A stretch of DNA of 64,000 nucleotides from MWBF01 sp040772005. GTDB lineage: Bacteria > Chloroflexota > Anaerolineae > CG2-30-64-16. A program made the position numbers and the translations under genes. The stretch is taken from NCBI GenBank assembly GCA_040772005.1, contig JAXGYZ010000002.1:992001-1056000 (forward strand). The letters run 5' to 3'. The notes beneath the pieces are model-generated. The model had not been told where the DNA came from and did no database searches. It saw only the letters and a program-made list of their open reading frames with translations. Of this stretch, positions 9,597 through 18,261 are shown one piece after another. Positions within the stretch are counted from its first letter, which is position 1, and every line of letters begins with the position of its first letter.

Positions 9597-9899
9597 ATGA
9601 AGAAGACCGTTCTTGTCGCAGGGCTGTTGCTGTTGGCCGTCGTTATTCTGGCCGGCTGTGTAGCTGGTCCCAATCCGGCCGTGAACTCGCCCGATGAAGA
9701 GGGCCGCGTCGCCGGCTTCTGGCAGGGCCTGTGGCACGGGATCATTGCACCCGTGACGTTCATCATTTCGCTGTTCTCCGACACGGTGCACGTCTTCGAG
9801 GTGCACAACAACGGCAACTGGTATGTGTTCGGGTTCCTGCTGGGCCTCGCGCTGATCTGGGGCGGTGGAGGGCGCGGGAGTGCGGGCCGGCGGCGCTGA
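9597..9899 (+). CDS. Small predicted lipoprotein with transmembrane segment
   Basis: A 100-residue protein starting with a lipoprotein signal peptide (KKTVLVAG..LLLAVVILAGC, lipobox LAGC) and ending with a second hydrophobic stretch (WYVFGFLLGLALIWGGGG) and a basic tail. The middle part GFWQGLWHGIIAPVTFIISLF looks amphipathic and membrane-seeking. Similar small proteins of unknown function occur widely in bacteria. A strong GGGAGGAGG lies just upstream of the ATG, supporting real expression. No function is claimed. Confidence 0.7.
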   Translation: MKKTVLVAGLLLLAVVILAGCVAGPNPAVNSPDEEGRVAGFWQGLWHGIIAPVTFIISLFSDTVHVFEVHNNGNWYVFGFLLGLALIWGGGGRGSAGRRR

Positions 9900-9935
9900 A
9901 CGGCAGACCGGTGATATCAAGTGTAACTCCGGGTT

Positions 9936-10019
9936 AGCCATAGAGGATGCAGAGGACACTGAGCTCTGTACTTTTGAAGTTCAGAATCGTCCTCCGTGTC
10001 CTCTGTGATCTCTGTGGCT
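9936..10019. repeat. Inverted intergenic repeat of the CTCTGTGATCTCTGTGG family
   Basis: Arms AGCCATAGAGGATGCAGAGG (from 9936) and CCTCTGTGATCTCTGTGGCT (to 10019) are imperfectly complementary around an AT-rich centre. The right arm repeats the element at 5821-5862. It precedes the GH39 gene. Confidence 0.6.
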
Positions 10020-10046
10020 GACAATCGTTCGTGAGGAGAGTGCATC

Positions 10047-11534
10047 ATGGCCGAGTTTCGCCTGGACGTAGGCGCGGATACGACGCCGTTCCCGCATTAC
10101 TGGGAGCAGTGCATCGGCAGTTGCCATGCCGTCATGGGCCTGCGCGCTGACTGGCGCGTGCAGCTGGAGAAGTGCCGCCGGGAGCTGGGCTTCCAGTATG
10201 TGCGCTTCCACGGCCTGCTCGACGATGACATGAGCGTCTGCATCCGCGACGTCGATCTGTTCCGGGGCGAGACCGAAGGCAGCCTGCGCTACTCCTTCTT
10301 CAACATCGACGCCATCTTCGACTTCCTCCTGAGCATCGGCATGAAGCCGTTCATCGAGCTGGGGTTCATGCCCAGCGCGCTGGCGTCCGGGCCGACCACC
10401 TGCTTCCACTACCGGGCCAACGTCACTCCGCCGGCGGATTACGGCGAGTGGGAGGCGCTCATCCGCGCGCTGACGCAGCACCTGGTCGAGCGGTACGGGC
10501 TGGCCGAAGTGCGTACCTGGTTCTTCGAGGTGTGGAACGAGCCCAATCTCAGGTACTTCTGGGCGGGCACCCAGGAGGAATACTTCCGGCTGTACGAGCA
10601 CGCGGTGCGCGCCATCAAGGGGGTGGACGGTGAGTTGCGCGTCGGCGGCCCCGCGACCTCGGTCAACGCCTGGATTCCGGACATGCTCGACTTCTGCCGC
10701 AGCGCCGGCGTGCCGATTGATTTCGTGTCCACCCACCACTACCCCACCGATGACCCGCTATGGCGCAACAGCAACCTGACCATCGAGGAGTTCTTCCGGC
10801 AGTTTGCCCATGAGATGGGCAAGTATGAGCGCGGCGTCCTGCGCAAGATGACCGCGCGGGCGCGCGAGCAGGCCGGCGACCTGCCGCTCTACTACACCGA
10901 GTGGAATATCTCCGCGGCGTTGCCGGACCCCCTGCACGACGAGCCGTATGCCGCGGCGATGGTGCTCAAGACCATCGCGGACAACGATGGGCTGGTGGAT
11001 GGTTATTCGTTTTGGACGTTCTCCGACCTGTTCGAGGAGCGCGGGCAGTTTGCCGCACCTTTCCACGGCGGCTTCGGCTTGCAGAACATCTACGGCATCC
11101 CCAAGCCGACCTATCGCATCTTCGAGCTGCTGCACCGCCTGGGCGACCGGCGGCTGCCGGTGGGAGGGGGAGCAGGCTCCACGGCCGAGGTGCTGGCCGT
11201 GCGCGACGGATCCCGGCTGACGGTGTTGGCGTACAACCACAATGTCCCTGCGGAGCCGATCGGCACGGAGGAAGTGGTCCTCGCCCTGCAGGGCGTGGCG
11301 CTGAACGGGCCGGTCGGCATCACGCGGCTCGATGACGCGCATGCGAACCCCAAGCAAAGATGGATCGAATTGGGGAGTCCCGAGTATCCGACGCGGGACG
11401 AACTGGCCGAGCTTGAGCGCGCCTCCGTGCCGGTGGTGAATGACCTCATGCCCCAGCGCACGGTAGATGGCAGCCGACTTGTGTTCTCGCTCCCTCCGTA
11501 CGGCGTGGCGTGTTTGACGATTGAGCTGGCCTAA
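10047..11534 (+). CDS. Glycoside hydrolase family 39 (beta-xylosidase-like)
   Basis: A 495-residue GH39-type (clan GH-A) retaining glycosidase, typically a beta-xylosidase. The N-terminus HYWEQCIGSCHA and the YVRFHGLLDDDM stretch match the family. The acid/base is Glu165 in FFEVWNEPNL, and the nucleophile is Glu285 in LPLYYTEWNI. FVSTHHYPTD and the GYSFWTFSDLFEERG block are also typical. The C-terminal 110 residues form a beta-rich accessory domain. There is no signal peptide, so it should act in the cytoplasm on imported oligosaccharides. GAGGAG upstream supports the ATG. No sugar transporter is adjacent. Confidence 0.92.
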   Translation: MAEFRLDVGADTTPFPHYWEQCIGSCHAVMGLRADWRVQLEKCRRELGFQYVRFHGLLDDDMSVCIRDVDLFRGETEGSLRYSFFNIDAIFDFLLSIGMKPFIELGFMPSALASGPTTCFHYRANVTPPADYGEWEALIRALTQHLVERYGLAEVRTWFFEVWNEPNLRYFWAGTQEEYFRLYEHAVRAIKGVDGELRVGGPATSVNAWIPDMLDFCRSAGVPIDFVSTHHYPTDDPLWRNSNLTIEEFFRQFAHEMGKYERGVLRKMTARAREQAGDLPLYYTEWNISAALPDPLHDEPYAAAMVLKTIADNDGLVDGYSFWTFSDLFEERGQFAAPFHGGFGLQNIYGIPKPTYRIFELLHRLGDRRLPVGGGAGSTAEVLAVRDGSRLTVLAYNHNVPAEPIGTEEVVLALQGVALNGPVGITRLDDAHANPKQRWIELGSPEYPTRDELAELERASVPVVNDLMPQRTVDGSRLVFSLPPYGVACLTIELA

Positions 11535-11586
11535 GGGCAACTACGGAATACACGGACCACGCGGAAGCATCGCAGCTCAAGACGTA

Positions 11587-12489
11587 TCAAGCGCGCAGCA
11601 TCCTCGCGGCATGGAAGGCCAAGCCGACCTTTTGCAGGCGGGTGGTCGTTGCCCGTTTCGTAAACACATCGTACCCGTTCCGCCGGATGGCCGCGTGAAT
11701 GGCCCGGTAGACCTCCAGCGCGGCCATCACGGCCCACCGGCCGCGCGCCAGGCGGCGCACCCCCGGCCGCGCGTGCTCATAGTAATTCTCCGCCCGCGCC
11801 ATCTCGAACTCCATCAGCCGAATGAACGCGGGCGTGACCCGGCTCGCGGCCAGGTCCGCCTCGGTGACGCCGAACTGCGCCATGTCTTCCTGGGGTAGAT
11901 AGACGCGACCGATGCGCCAGTCCTGTCCCACGTCGCGCCAGAAGTTGCTGAGCTGCATGGCGATGGACAGGCTGTCCGCGTGGGGCAGCGTGTCCTCCAC
12001 CGTGTGTGGCGCGCGCACGCCAACCATGTAGACCATGGCCCGGCCGACCGGCAGCGCGCTGCCCTCCATGTAGTACAGCAGGTCGGCCAAGGTCGCAAAG
12101 CGCGTAATCGTGATGTCGTCGCGCATTGCGCGGAAGTAGGGGGTCATCACGTCCGCCGGGATGTTGTACTTGAGTGCGGTATTGAGATACGCGCGCATGA
12201 CGGGATGATCGCTCGTGCCGGTCTCGAACGCGCGCCAGTACGCCCGCTCCCAGTCCTCGATCGCCGCTTCCCGTGAAGCGAACCCCGCGTGCGTCACGTC
12301 CACCCGGTCGTCGCCCACGCGCATGAGCGCGTACAGGGCTTCGACGTCGCGCAGGATGCCCCCCGGCAGCAGCCGCGAGGCAAACGCATAGTTCTTGCTG
12401 GCGGCGGACATGATGCGGCGGCACTCCGCGTAGTCGGCGGGGATCGCAACTGTGCCGCGTTCCTTTACGTCAACCATGAGCGAAAACAC
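11587..12489 (-). CDS. Phytoene/squalene synthase family protein (first copy)
   Basis: A 300-residue trans-isoprenyl diphosphate synthase, head-to-head type. Both aspartate-rich motifs that bind Mg-diphosphate are present: DDRVD near residue 60 and NFWRDVGQDWRIGRVYLPQED near residue 170. It most likely makes phytoene from two geranylgeranyl diphosphates, given the phytoene desaturase gene 8 bases upstream. Squalene-type activity (HpnC/D-like) cannot be excluded because a second phytoene synthase lies at 30784. The GTG at 12489 has TAGAGG upstream; an ATG at 12477 is the alternative. It is the last gene of the carotenoid operon. The spacer to the GH39 gene end (converging) is about 50 bases. 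Confidence 0.88.
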   Translation of the reverse strand: MFSLMVDVKERGTVAIPADYAECRRIMSAASKNYAFASRLLPGGILRDVEALYALMRVGDDRVDVTHAGFASREAAIEDWERAYWRAFETGTSDHPVMRAYLNTALKYNIPADVMTPYFRAMRDDITITRFATLADLLYYMEGSALPVGRAMVYMVGVRAPHTVEDTLPHADSLSIAMQLSNFWRDVGQDWRIGRVYLPQEDMAQFGVTEADLAASRVTPAFIRLMEFEMARAENYYEHARPGVRRLARGRWAVMAALEVYRAIHAAIRRNGYDVFTKRATTTRLQKVGLAFHAARMLRA

Positions 12490-12497
12490 CCATGCCT

Positions 12498-13982
12498 CTA
12501 CATCCGATAATCCACCGCCAGCCGTTCGGCCAGCAGCCGCGCGGACAGCAGCACCATGGGCATGCCGATGCCCGGGTAGGTGCCCTGGCCGACGAAGTAC
12601 AGCCCGCTGATGTCGCGCGCTTTGTTGTGCGGCCGGAAGTAGGATGACTGGAAGAAGCCGTGCGAGAGCGAGCCGAACGCCACGCCGTACGGGGCATTGA
12701 TGTCGCGCAGCCAGTCCGCCGGCCGGTACTCGCGCTCCCAGACGATGTGCTTGCGGATGTCGGGGTCCACGATGCGCTCGAGCTGGCGCAGCAGCTTCTC
12801 GCGCACGACCGGCGCGGCGTCGTCCCAGTTGACGTTGCCCTGCAGGTTGGGCATGGGCGCGAGCAGGTAGAGCACGCTGTGGCCGGGCGGCGCGAGGCTC
12901 GGGTCGGTGATGGTCGGGTTGTTCAGGTGGAAGGACGGGTCTGCGGGTAGGGTCTTGCTGCGGAAGATGGCATCCAGGTTCGCGCGGTAATCCTCCGAGA
13001 AGTACAGCGCCTGGTGGCGCATGTGGGGATACAGCTTGTCCACGCCGAGGTAAAGCAGGTAGCCGGAGCAGGCGTACTCCATCTTCGCCAGCTTCGCGTC
13101 GGGGTAGTCGCGGCGGTGCTCCGCAGCAATCAGCTTGCGGTACGTATAGACCAGGTCGGCGTTGGAGACGACGATGTCCGCGGCGATGAACTCGCCCGAT
13201 TCGAGGCGCACCCCGCGCGCCGCGCCGCCCTCCACCACGATCTCGGCCACGGGCGATTCCGTGCGCAGGCGCACGCCCATCTCCCCGCCGAGCTTGACCA
13301 TGTCCTCGATGACGCTGTAGATGCCGCCCATCGGGAAGGTCATGCCCTCCACGAGGTCGGCATAGGTAATCAGGCTGTACATCGCGAGCGCGTCGATCGG
13401 TGACAGGCCCAGGAACATCGAGTGAAAGGAGAACGCCTTGCGCAGTTTGTCGGTCCGGAAGAACTGCCCGACCTGGTCGTAGAGCTTCTGATAGGCCTGC
13501 GTCCGGGCCAGCCGCCAGCCGGCCACGGGATTCGCCAGGTCGAAGATCGAGTCATAGTTGCGCGTCACGAAGTCCATCGCCAGCCGGTACTTCTGCGCGC
13601 TTGCACCGATGAACTCGAACAGCCGCTCCGTGACGCCCGGCTCGATGCGCTCCGCCTCCGCCGCCAGCTTCGCCATGCCGTTGTACAGGTCCATGTGCGT
13701 GTCGTCGTGGAAGTAGATGCGGTAGTTGGGGTCCAGCGTCGTGAACCGGATGCGCTGGTTGATGTCCTGGCCGACCGCGCGATAGGTTTCCTCGAAGGTA
13801 TCCTTCATCACGAGGATGGTGGGGCCGATGTCGACGCGGAAGCCGTGCTCCTGCAGGACGTTGCTGCGGCCGCCGGGCCGCCGCTGCTTTTCCAGCACGG
13901 TCACATCGAACCCCATCTTGCGCAGCCGCAGCGCCGCGGCCAGCCCGCCCATCCCGGAACCGATGATAATAACCGACTTCAT
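12498..13982 (-). CDS. crtI: Phytoene desaturase, CrtI family
   Basis: This 494-residue FAD enzyme introduces double bases into phytoene (to neurosporene or lycopene). It opens with the Rossmann dinucleotide site VIIIGSGMGGLAAALRL and the GGRSNVLQEHGFRVDIGPTILV segment, and ends with the CrtI signature FVGQGTYPGIGMPMVLLSARLLAERL. The open frame continues a further 331 codons upstream, but that part is a shadow of the next desaturase gene; the ATG at 13982 gives a normal CrtI length. Start and upstream stop overlap as ATGA, so translation is coupled to the CrtD-like gene. Whether it performs three or four desaturation steps cannot be read from the sequence. Confidence 0.93.
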   Translation of the reverse strand: MKSVIIIGSGMGGLAAALRLRKMGFDVTVLEKQRRPGGRSNVLQEHGFRVDIGPTILVMKDTFEETYRAVGQDINQRIRFTTLDPNYRIYFHDDTHMDLYNGMAKLAAEAERIEPGVTERLFEFIGASAQKYRLAMDFVTRNYDSIFDLANPVAGWRLARTQAYQKLYDQVGQFFRTDKLRKAFSFHSMFLGLSPIDALAMYSLITYADLVEGMTFPMGGIYSVIEDMVKLGGEMGVRLRTESPVAEIVVEGGAARGVRLESGEFIAADIVVSNADLVYTYRKLIAAEHRRDYPDAKLAKMEYACSGYLLYLGVDKLYPHMRHQALYFSEDYRANLDAIFRSKTLPADPSFHLNNPTITDPSLAPPGHSVLYLLAPMPNLQGNVNWDDAAPVVREKLLRQLERIVDPDIRKHIVWEREYRPADWLRDINAPYGVAFGSLSHGFFQSSYFRPHNKARDISGLYFVGQGTYPGIGMPMVLLSARLLAERLAVDYRM

Positions 13983-15511
13983 GATGTGCTCCTCAAATCT
14001 GCGGTGACCGCCTCCGCGGCCAGTTTGCCCGAAAGCATGACCATCGGCACACCGCCGCCCGGATGGGTCGTGCCGCCTGCCAGGTAGAGCGCGGGGATGT
14101 CGCCGGCGCGGCTCGTCGGCCGGCGGAAGGCCACCCACGGGCTGTCGAACAACTCCCCGTAGAGCGCGCCGCGCCAGCCGCCGGTCCGGGCTGCGAGGTC
14201 GGCGGGCGTGATGACCTGCTCGGTCACGATGCGGTCGCGCACGTCCAGCCCGAACTGCGCGAAGCGGCGCAGCACGACTTCGCGGTACGCGGCTGCCTGC
14301 GTAGCCCAGTCGAACGCGGGGCCGGTCGGCGGCGCATTGCCCAGCACGTACCAGTTTTCGTGCCCGGCCGGCGCATCGTTCCGCTCGGTCTTGGACGTAA
14401 TCGCGAGATAGAGCGTCGGCTCCGCAGGCGGCACGCCGCGGTCGAAGATATCCGCGAACTCCTGCGGGTAGTCGCGGCAGAAGAAGATGTTGTGATGCGC
14501 GAGCTGCGGATGTTCGCCGCGGATGCCCCACAGCAGGATGAAGCCGGAGCAGGAATGCCGCGCCGAGGTCAGCCGGTCGACCTTGCGCGCGGAAATCACG
14601 CCGCGCGGGAGCAGCGACGCATAGAGCGTCGTCACATCCACGTTCGCCAGCACCGCATCTGCAGGGAGGAATTGTCCGCTCGCCAGCGTGACGCCCACTG
14701 CGCGGCCATCCCTGACCTCGACCTGTGCAACCCGGCTGCCAGTACGCACCTCGACACCCAACTCGCCCGCCAGCCGCGCCAGCGCGCGGGCAATCGCGTA
14801 GATGCCGCCCTGCGGGTACCAGACGCCTTGCGTCAGCTCGACGTGGCTGATGACGCCGAGCGTGGCCGGCGCGAGGTACGGGCTGGAGCCGATGTAGGTC
14901 GCAAAGCGGCCGAAGAGCTGGCGCAGATGCGGCGAGCGGACGTAGCGGCGGATGGAAGCATCCATGCGCAGCCACGGGGCCATACGGAGCGCGTCGGCCG
15001 GCGCGGCCTCGCGCAGGCTGTGCAGCCCCGGCCGCTCGCCGTAGATGAACAGCGGCCCGGTGATGCGGTGCAGTTGCGCGGCGTAGGCCAGGTAGGCCGC
15101 GTAGCCCTCGACATCCCGGGCATCGATGGCCGCGATCTGCTCGGCGAGCCGCGGCCAGTCGCGCGTGGCGTCGAGCACCGTCCCATCCTGGTAAAAGTAC
15201 CGCGTGAGCGGGTCGACCGGGCGCAGCGTCAGGTAGTCCTCGAGGCGGCGGCCCGCCGCGGCAAACAGGTCGGCCAGCACGTGCCGCATGGTGATGACCG
15301 ACGGGCCGGTGTCCCAGCGGAAGGCACCCTGGCCGTCCGGTGCAGCCGCGCGCACCTCGTGCATCTTGCCGCCGATCGCCTCGTTCTGTTCGAGCACGGT
15401 CACGCGCAACCCGGCTGCAGCGAGCCGGATGGCCGCGCTCAGACCGGCGATGCCTGCGCCGATCACAACGACCTCTTTGCGTGTATCGGGCGCGCCAGCC
15501 GCTTTGCTCAC
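13979..15511 (-). CDS. CrtD-like carotenoid 3,4-desaturase (CrtI family)
   Basis: A 510-residue FAD-dependent desaturase with VVVIGAGIAGLSAAIRLA, GGKMHEVRA, FRWDTGPSVITM and the C-terminal YLAGGTTHPGGGVPMVMLSGK block. The stretch from ADLFAAAGRRLEDYLTL to RYFYQDG is most like 1-hydroxycarotenoid 3,4-desaturases (CrtD), which act after hydration of a psi end. That fits the CruF-like hydratase gene in the same operon. A C40 end-group oxidase (CrtP/CrtNb-like) is the main alternative. The GTG at 15511 overlaps the upstream glycosyltransferase stop as GTGA, and its own stop overlaps crtI. Further upstream frame (to 15727) is rejected as it runs inside the glycosyltransferase gene. Confidence 0.82.
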   Translation of the reverse strand: MSKAAGAPDTRKEVVVIGAGIAGLSAAIRLAAAGLRVTVLEQNEAIGGKMHEVRAAAPDGQGAFRWDTGPSVITMRHVLADLFAAAGRRLEDYLTLRPVDPLTRYFYQDGTVLDATRDWPRLAEQIAAIDARDVEGYAAYLAYAAQLHRITGPLFIYGERPGLHSLREAAPADALRMAPWLRMDASIRRYVRSPHLRQLFGRFATYIGSSPYLAPATLGVISHVELTQGVWYPQGGIYAIARALARLAGELGVEVRTGSRVAQVEVRDGRAVGVTLASGQFLPADAVLANVDVTTLYASLLPRGVISARKVDRLTSARHSCSGFILLWGIRGEHPQLAHHNIFFCRDYPQEFADIFDRGVPPAEPTLYLAITSKTERNDAPAGHENWYVLGNAPPTGPAFDWATQAAAYREVVLRRFAQFGLDVRDRIVTEQVITPADLAARTGGWRGALYGELFDSPWVAFRRPTSRAGDIPALYLAGGTTHPGGGVPMVMLSGKLAAEAVTADLRSTS

Positions 15512-16821
15512 GGTTCTGCCTCCTGCACTGGTTTGATGACGCGGCCCTTCCACATCGGCCCGCCGTAACGCACCTGCCACCATGCCGAGCGCGCGGAGAT
15601 GACGGTCATCAGCACGGCAGACACAGGCATCAGCAGGGCATCGCGGCCGCGCTGCCCCGTGAAGCGGGCGGTGACTGCGCGCACGCCCATGCCCAGTGCG
15701 GTCAGCGCGAGCGGCCACCAGGGCCACCCACGGCGCTGAAGCGCCGTACTACAAACATGTTCCTGGTTTGTAGTGCGGCGATTGATCGCCGCCTTGCCTG
15801 CGCACGCCCCGTTCGTAGTGCGGCGCTTCAGCGCCGCCTTCCCTGCAGGCGCCAGCAACCATACGGGCGGGAAGAGGAACACGAGCCAGTGAAACAGCGT
15901 TGCCAGGCCCATGAAGAAGAGCGAGCTGCCATAGCCCGCCAGGATGTTCTTGGCATACCCGTCGCGGACGGACGGCCAATCGGTGTACATGCGGCACGCG
16001 ACCACTCCGTCGCCGTCGGCCATGCGCAGCCGCAGCCGCGCGGCCTTGATGCGCCGCGCGAACTTGACGTCCTCCAGCACCTCACCCCGGATGGCTGCGT
16101 GCCCGCCGATTGCATTGTACGCGGCACGGCGAAAGGTCAGACACTGCCCGGTCGCCGCGGCGAACGGGGTCCACGGCGCATAGTGCGTCAGGAAGACGGG
16201 CAGATACCCCACGACGACCAGCGCCATCAGCGGAACCACCAGGCGTTCCGGCCAGCTTTCCGTCACCTGCGTCGGCCAGACTGTCAGCAGGTCCGCATCC
16301 GTGCGGGTCTGCTCGGCCACGACCGCGGACAGGCCGCCGGGCAGCCAGACTGTGTCGGCATCGGTGAAGACCAACAGGTCGCCGCGCGCAGCCTGCGCCA
16401 ACTGGTGACAGGCCCAGTTTTTGCCCGCCCAGCCGCGCGGCAGGTCTGCGCCGGAGATGACGCGCAGCCGCCCGTCGCCGTGCCCGGCCACACGCGCCAG
16501 GTCGCCCGTGCCATCGGTCGAGTGGTCATCCAGCACGATCAGCTCGAAGCAGGGATAGTCCTGCGCCAGCAGCCGCGCGACTGTGCCGCTGATGACCGGG
16601 GCCTCATTGCGCGCAGGCACGAGCACCGAGACCAACCCAGTCCTCTGGACAGGGCCATCTTGACCCCGTCTGCCGCGAAAATACAAGTCGCGCTCCTGGA
16701 TCAGCCACCGCTCCAGCCGCGACACAGGATGCGCGAGCCGCGGGAAGAGCACGAGGTTGGCGAGGGTGATGCCCGTCATGCCGAGCAGCGCAGCGGACGC
16801 GAAGAGCGCGAGCAGCACCAT
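15508..16821 (-). CDS. Membrane glycosyltransferase family 2, CruG/CrtQ-like, with repeat-encoded insert
   Basis: A 437-residue GT2 enzyme: N-terminal membrane anchor, then the GT-A domain with SVLVPARNEAPVISGTV, VLDDHSTDGT, LVFTDADTVW (DxD), and an EDVKFARRIKAARLRL acceptor region, followed by C-terminal transmembrane segments. It resembles CrtQ and cyanobacterial CruG, which glycosylate hydroxylated carotenoids; its place beside a CruF-like gene supports this. Start ATG shares an A with the plsY stop (TGATG). Residues about 328-365 (bases 15729-15838) are encoded by three adjacent palindromic repeats and give a basic K/R-R-R-T-T-N pattern between two membrane segments. The frame stays open across all of them. 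Confidence 0.85.
   Translation of the reverse strand: MVLLALFASAALLGMTGITLANLVLFPRLAHPVSRLERWLIQERDLYFRGRRGQDGPVQRTGLVSVLVPARNEAPVISGTVARLLAQDYPCFELIVLDDHSTDGTGDLARVAGHGDGRLRVISGADLPRGWAGKNWACHQLAQAARGDLLVFTDADTVWLPGGLSAVVAEQTRTDADLLTVWPTQVTESWPERLVVPLMALVVVGYLPVFLTHYAPWTPFAAATGQCLTFRRAAYNAIGGHAAIRGEVLEDVKFARRIKAARLRLRMADGDGVVACRMYTDWPSVRDGYAKNILAGYGSSLFFMGLATLFHWLVFLFPPVWLLAPAGKAALKRRTTNGACAGKAAINRRTTNQEHVCSTALQRRGWPWWPLALTALGMGVRAVTARFTGQRGRDALLMPVSAVLMTVISARSAWWQVRYGGPMWKGRVIKPVQEAEP
15731..15842. repeat. Three clustered type A palindromic repeats inside the glycosyltransferase gene
   Basis: Copies at 15731-15756 (CGGCGCTGAAGCGCCG plus TACTACAAAC), 15767-15795 (TTTGTAGTGCGGCG ATTGAT CGCCGC) and 15812-15838 (TTCGTAGTGCGGCGCTTCAGCGCCGC). 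They match the intergenic copy at 1993-2031 but here are in frame within coding sequence. Copies two and three are direct repeats of each other, and copy one is inverted. Confidence 0.9.
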
Positions 16822-17417
16822 CACACACCCTCCCGGTGGCCGCGCGCGGACCGCAGGCGGGGCGCATGGCGCAGGTCGGCGCGGTGCGTCCAGGCCAGGA
16901 TGAGCAGAGTCGCGGCCCATGCGCCTAACAGCGGCCCCGTCGCGCCGGTCAGCAGCAGGTAGACCAGCCAGACCAGCCACGCGGCCATGACCGACCAGCC
17001 GGAGTTGGCCTGTACGTTGTTGATGATGACCAGCGGCAGGGCCATGACGAACGGACCTAAGGGCACGGTCAGGCTGCTCCACGCGCCGAAGGTGACCGCG
17101 ACGGCCTTGCCCCCGCGGAAACGCAGGAAGGGCGAGAACGCATGGCCGAGGATGGGGGCCACGATGACAGGCAGCAGCGGCCAGCCGTCCACCCGGAAGA
17201 CATAATGCGCAAGCGCGACGGGAAGCGCGCCCTTGAGCATGTCGAGGAAGATCACGAGTGCACCGAGGCCGCGGTTGCCCGCGCGAATGACGTTCGTGCC
17301 GCCGGGGTTGCCGTCGCCATACTGCCGCGGGTCGCGGTGCAGCACGCGGCGCCCCAGCCACACCGAGAACGGGATGGCGCCGAGGAAGAATCCTACGACT
17401 GCCCAGAGACCTGCCAC
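16821..17417 (-). CDS. plsY: Glycerol-3-phosphate acyltransferase PlsY family
   Basis: A 198-residue polytopic membrane protein of the PlsY family, which transfers acyl groups from acyl-phosphate to glycerol-3-phosphate. The three conserved cytosolic motifs are present: GAIPFSVWLGR, GDGNPGGTNVIRAGNRG and GHAFSPFLRFRGGKAVA. It overlaps CruF by 25 bases and the glycosyltransferase by a TGATG junction, so it is embedded in the carotenoid operon. It may be the ordinary phospholipid enzyme, or it may have been recruited to acylate a carotenoid glycoside; the sequence alone does not decide. Confidence 0.92.
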   Translation of the reverse strand: MAGLWAVVGFFLGAIPFSVWLGRRVLHRDPRQYGDGNPGGTNVIRAGNRGLGALVIFLDMLKGALPVALAHYVFRVDGWPLLPVIVAPILGHAFSPFLRFRGGKAVAVTFGAWSSLTVPLGPFVMALPLVIINNVQANSGWSVMAAWLVWLVYLLLTGATGPLLGAWAATLLILAWTHRADLRHAPRLRSARGHREGV

Positions 17418-18250
17418 CTACTCCTCCAGCCCGACCGCCATGCAAGCGCCACGAACAACCCCATCCCCACGAAACCCGCGAGCGCGGGGCCATACAGTCC
17501 CCAGAACAGGATGAGCCCGACCGTCTCGATGAGCCAGGTCAGCGTGTAGATGACGAGAAGGGGTCGCGTGGGGAGTACGGGCGGCCGCGCCAGCGCGGTA
17601 ATCAGCGCGGACACGGCCAGCCACCCCGCGTAGTTTACGAGCGGGATGCCGAAGTATTGCCCCGGCTGGTCCCACGTCCAGAGACCCCAATGGACCATCT
17701 GCGGGTCGAGGAACAGGTCCCACGCAGTGAACGCGAGCGCGCTGACGGCCACGAACAGCGGCCCCGACGCCCGGCCGGTGATGCGCTGGCTGACGGCCCA
17801 CGCGGGCGGCAGCATCATCAGCCAGGCGAGCGGGATGAGCAGGGGCACGCCGAGCAACTGCGGCTGGAGCCGGTCGGTGTAGTGATACGCGCCGAAGGGG
17901 AAGCCGGTCTGCGAGCCGAGCGCCTCGGATGCCCAGGCCACGACCGCGACGGTTGCCACGATGAGCGCGGCGCGGCGGACGCCTCCGGCCCGGATGAGGA
18001 AGAAGATCGCCAGCCAGGCCTGCAGCAGCACCGTCAGGATGACGCCGGCGATCAGCCCGCCGCGGCCCACGATCCACTCGCCGATGGGCATGGCGAGCAT
18101 CCCGGCGACCCAGGCGATGAGCAGCTTGCTCGCGTTTCCGTGCCAGTCCGCAGGCGCTATCAACGCCGATATCTGTGCCGTAATCGCTTTACGCATCGTG
18201 TGCAACAGCTTGCGTCCCGTGCTGTCCGGGCGGGTATCAGAATCGATCAT
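17393..18250 (-). CDS. cruF: CruF-like carotenoid hydratase (DUF422 family)
   Basis: A 285-residue integral membrane protein with about eight hydrophobic helices that matches the CruF / bisanhydrobacterioruberin hydratase family, which adds water at C-1' of psi end groups. Key segments are EALGSQTGFPFGAYHYTD, GVPLLIPLAWLMMLPPAWA, AFTAWDLFLDPQMVHWGLW and YFGIPLVNYAGW. The substrate would be a linear or gamma-carotene-like end, giving a 1'-hydroxyl for the glycosyltransferase downstream. The start ATG at 18250 follows AGGAACCTG. It overlaps plsY by 25 bases and follows the hydrolase gene by 11 bases. Confidence 0.88.
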   Translation of the reverse strand: MIDSDTRPDSTGRKLLHTMRKAITAQISALIAPADWHGNASKLLIAWVAGMLAMPIGEWIVGRGGLIAGVILTVLLQAWLAIFFLIRAGGVRRAALIVATVAVVAWASEALGSQTGFPFGAYHYTDRLQPQLLGVPLLIPLAWLMMLPPAWAVSQRITGRASGPLFVAVSALAFTAWDLFLDPQMVHWGLWTWDQPGQYFGIPLVNYAGWLAVSALITALARPPVLPTRPLLVIYTLTWLIETVGLILFWGLYGPALAGFVGMGLFVALAWRSGWRSRWQVSGQS

Positions 18251-18261
18251 CAGGTTCCTGC

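Noticed and set aside
12498..14975. 825-codon frame suggesting a fused double desaturase
   Set aside because: Only the part from 13982 is real CrtI; the upstream part is another reading frame of the CrtD-like gene.
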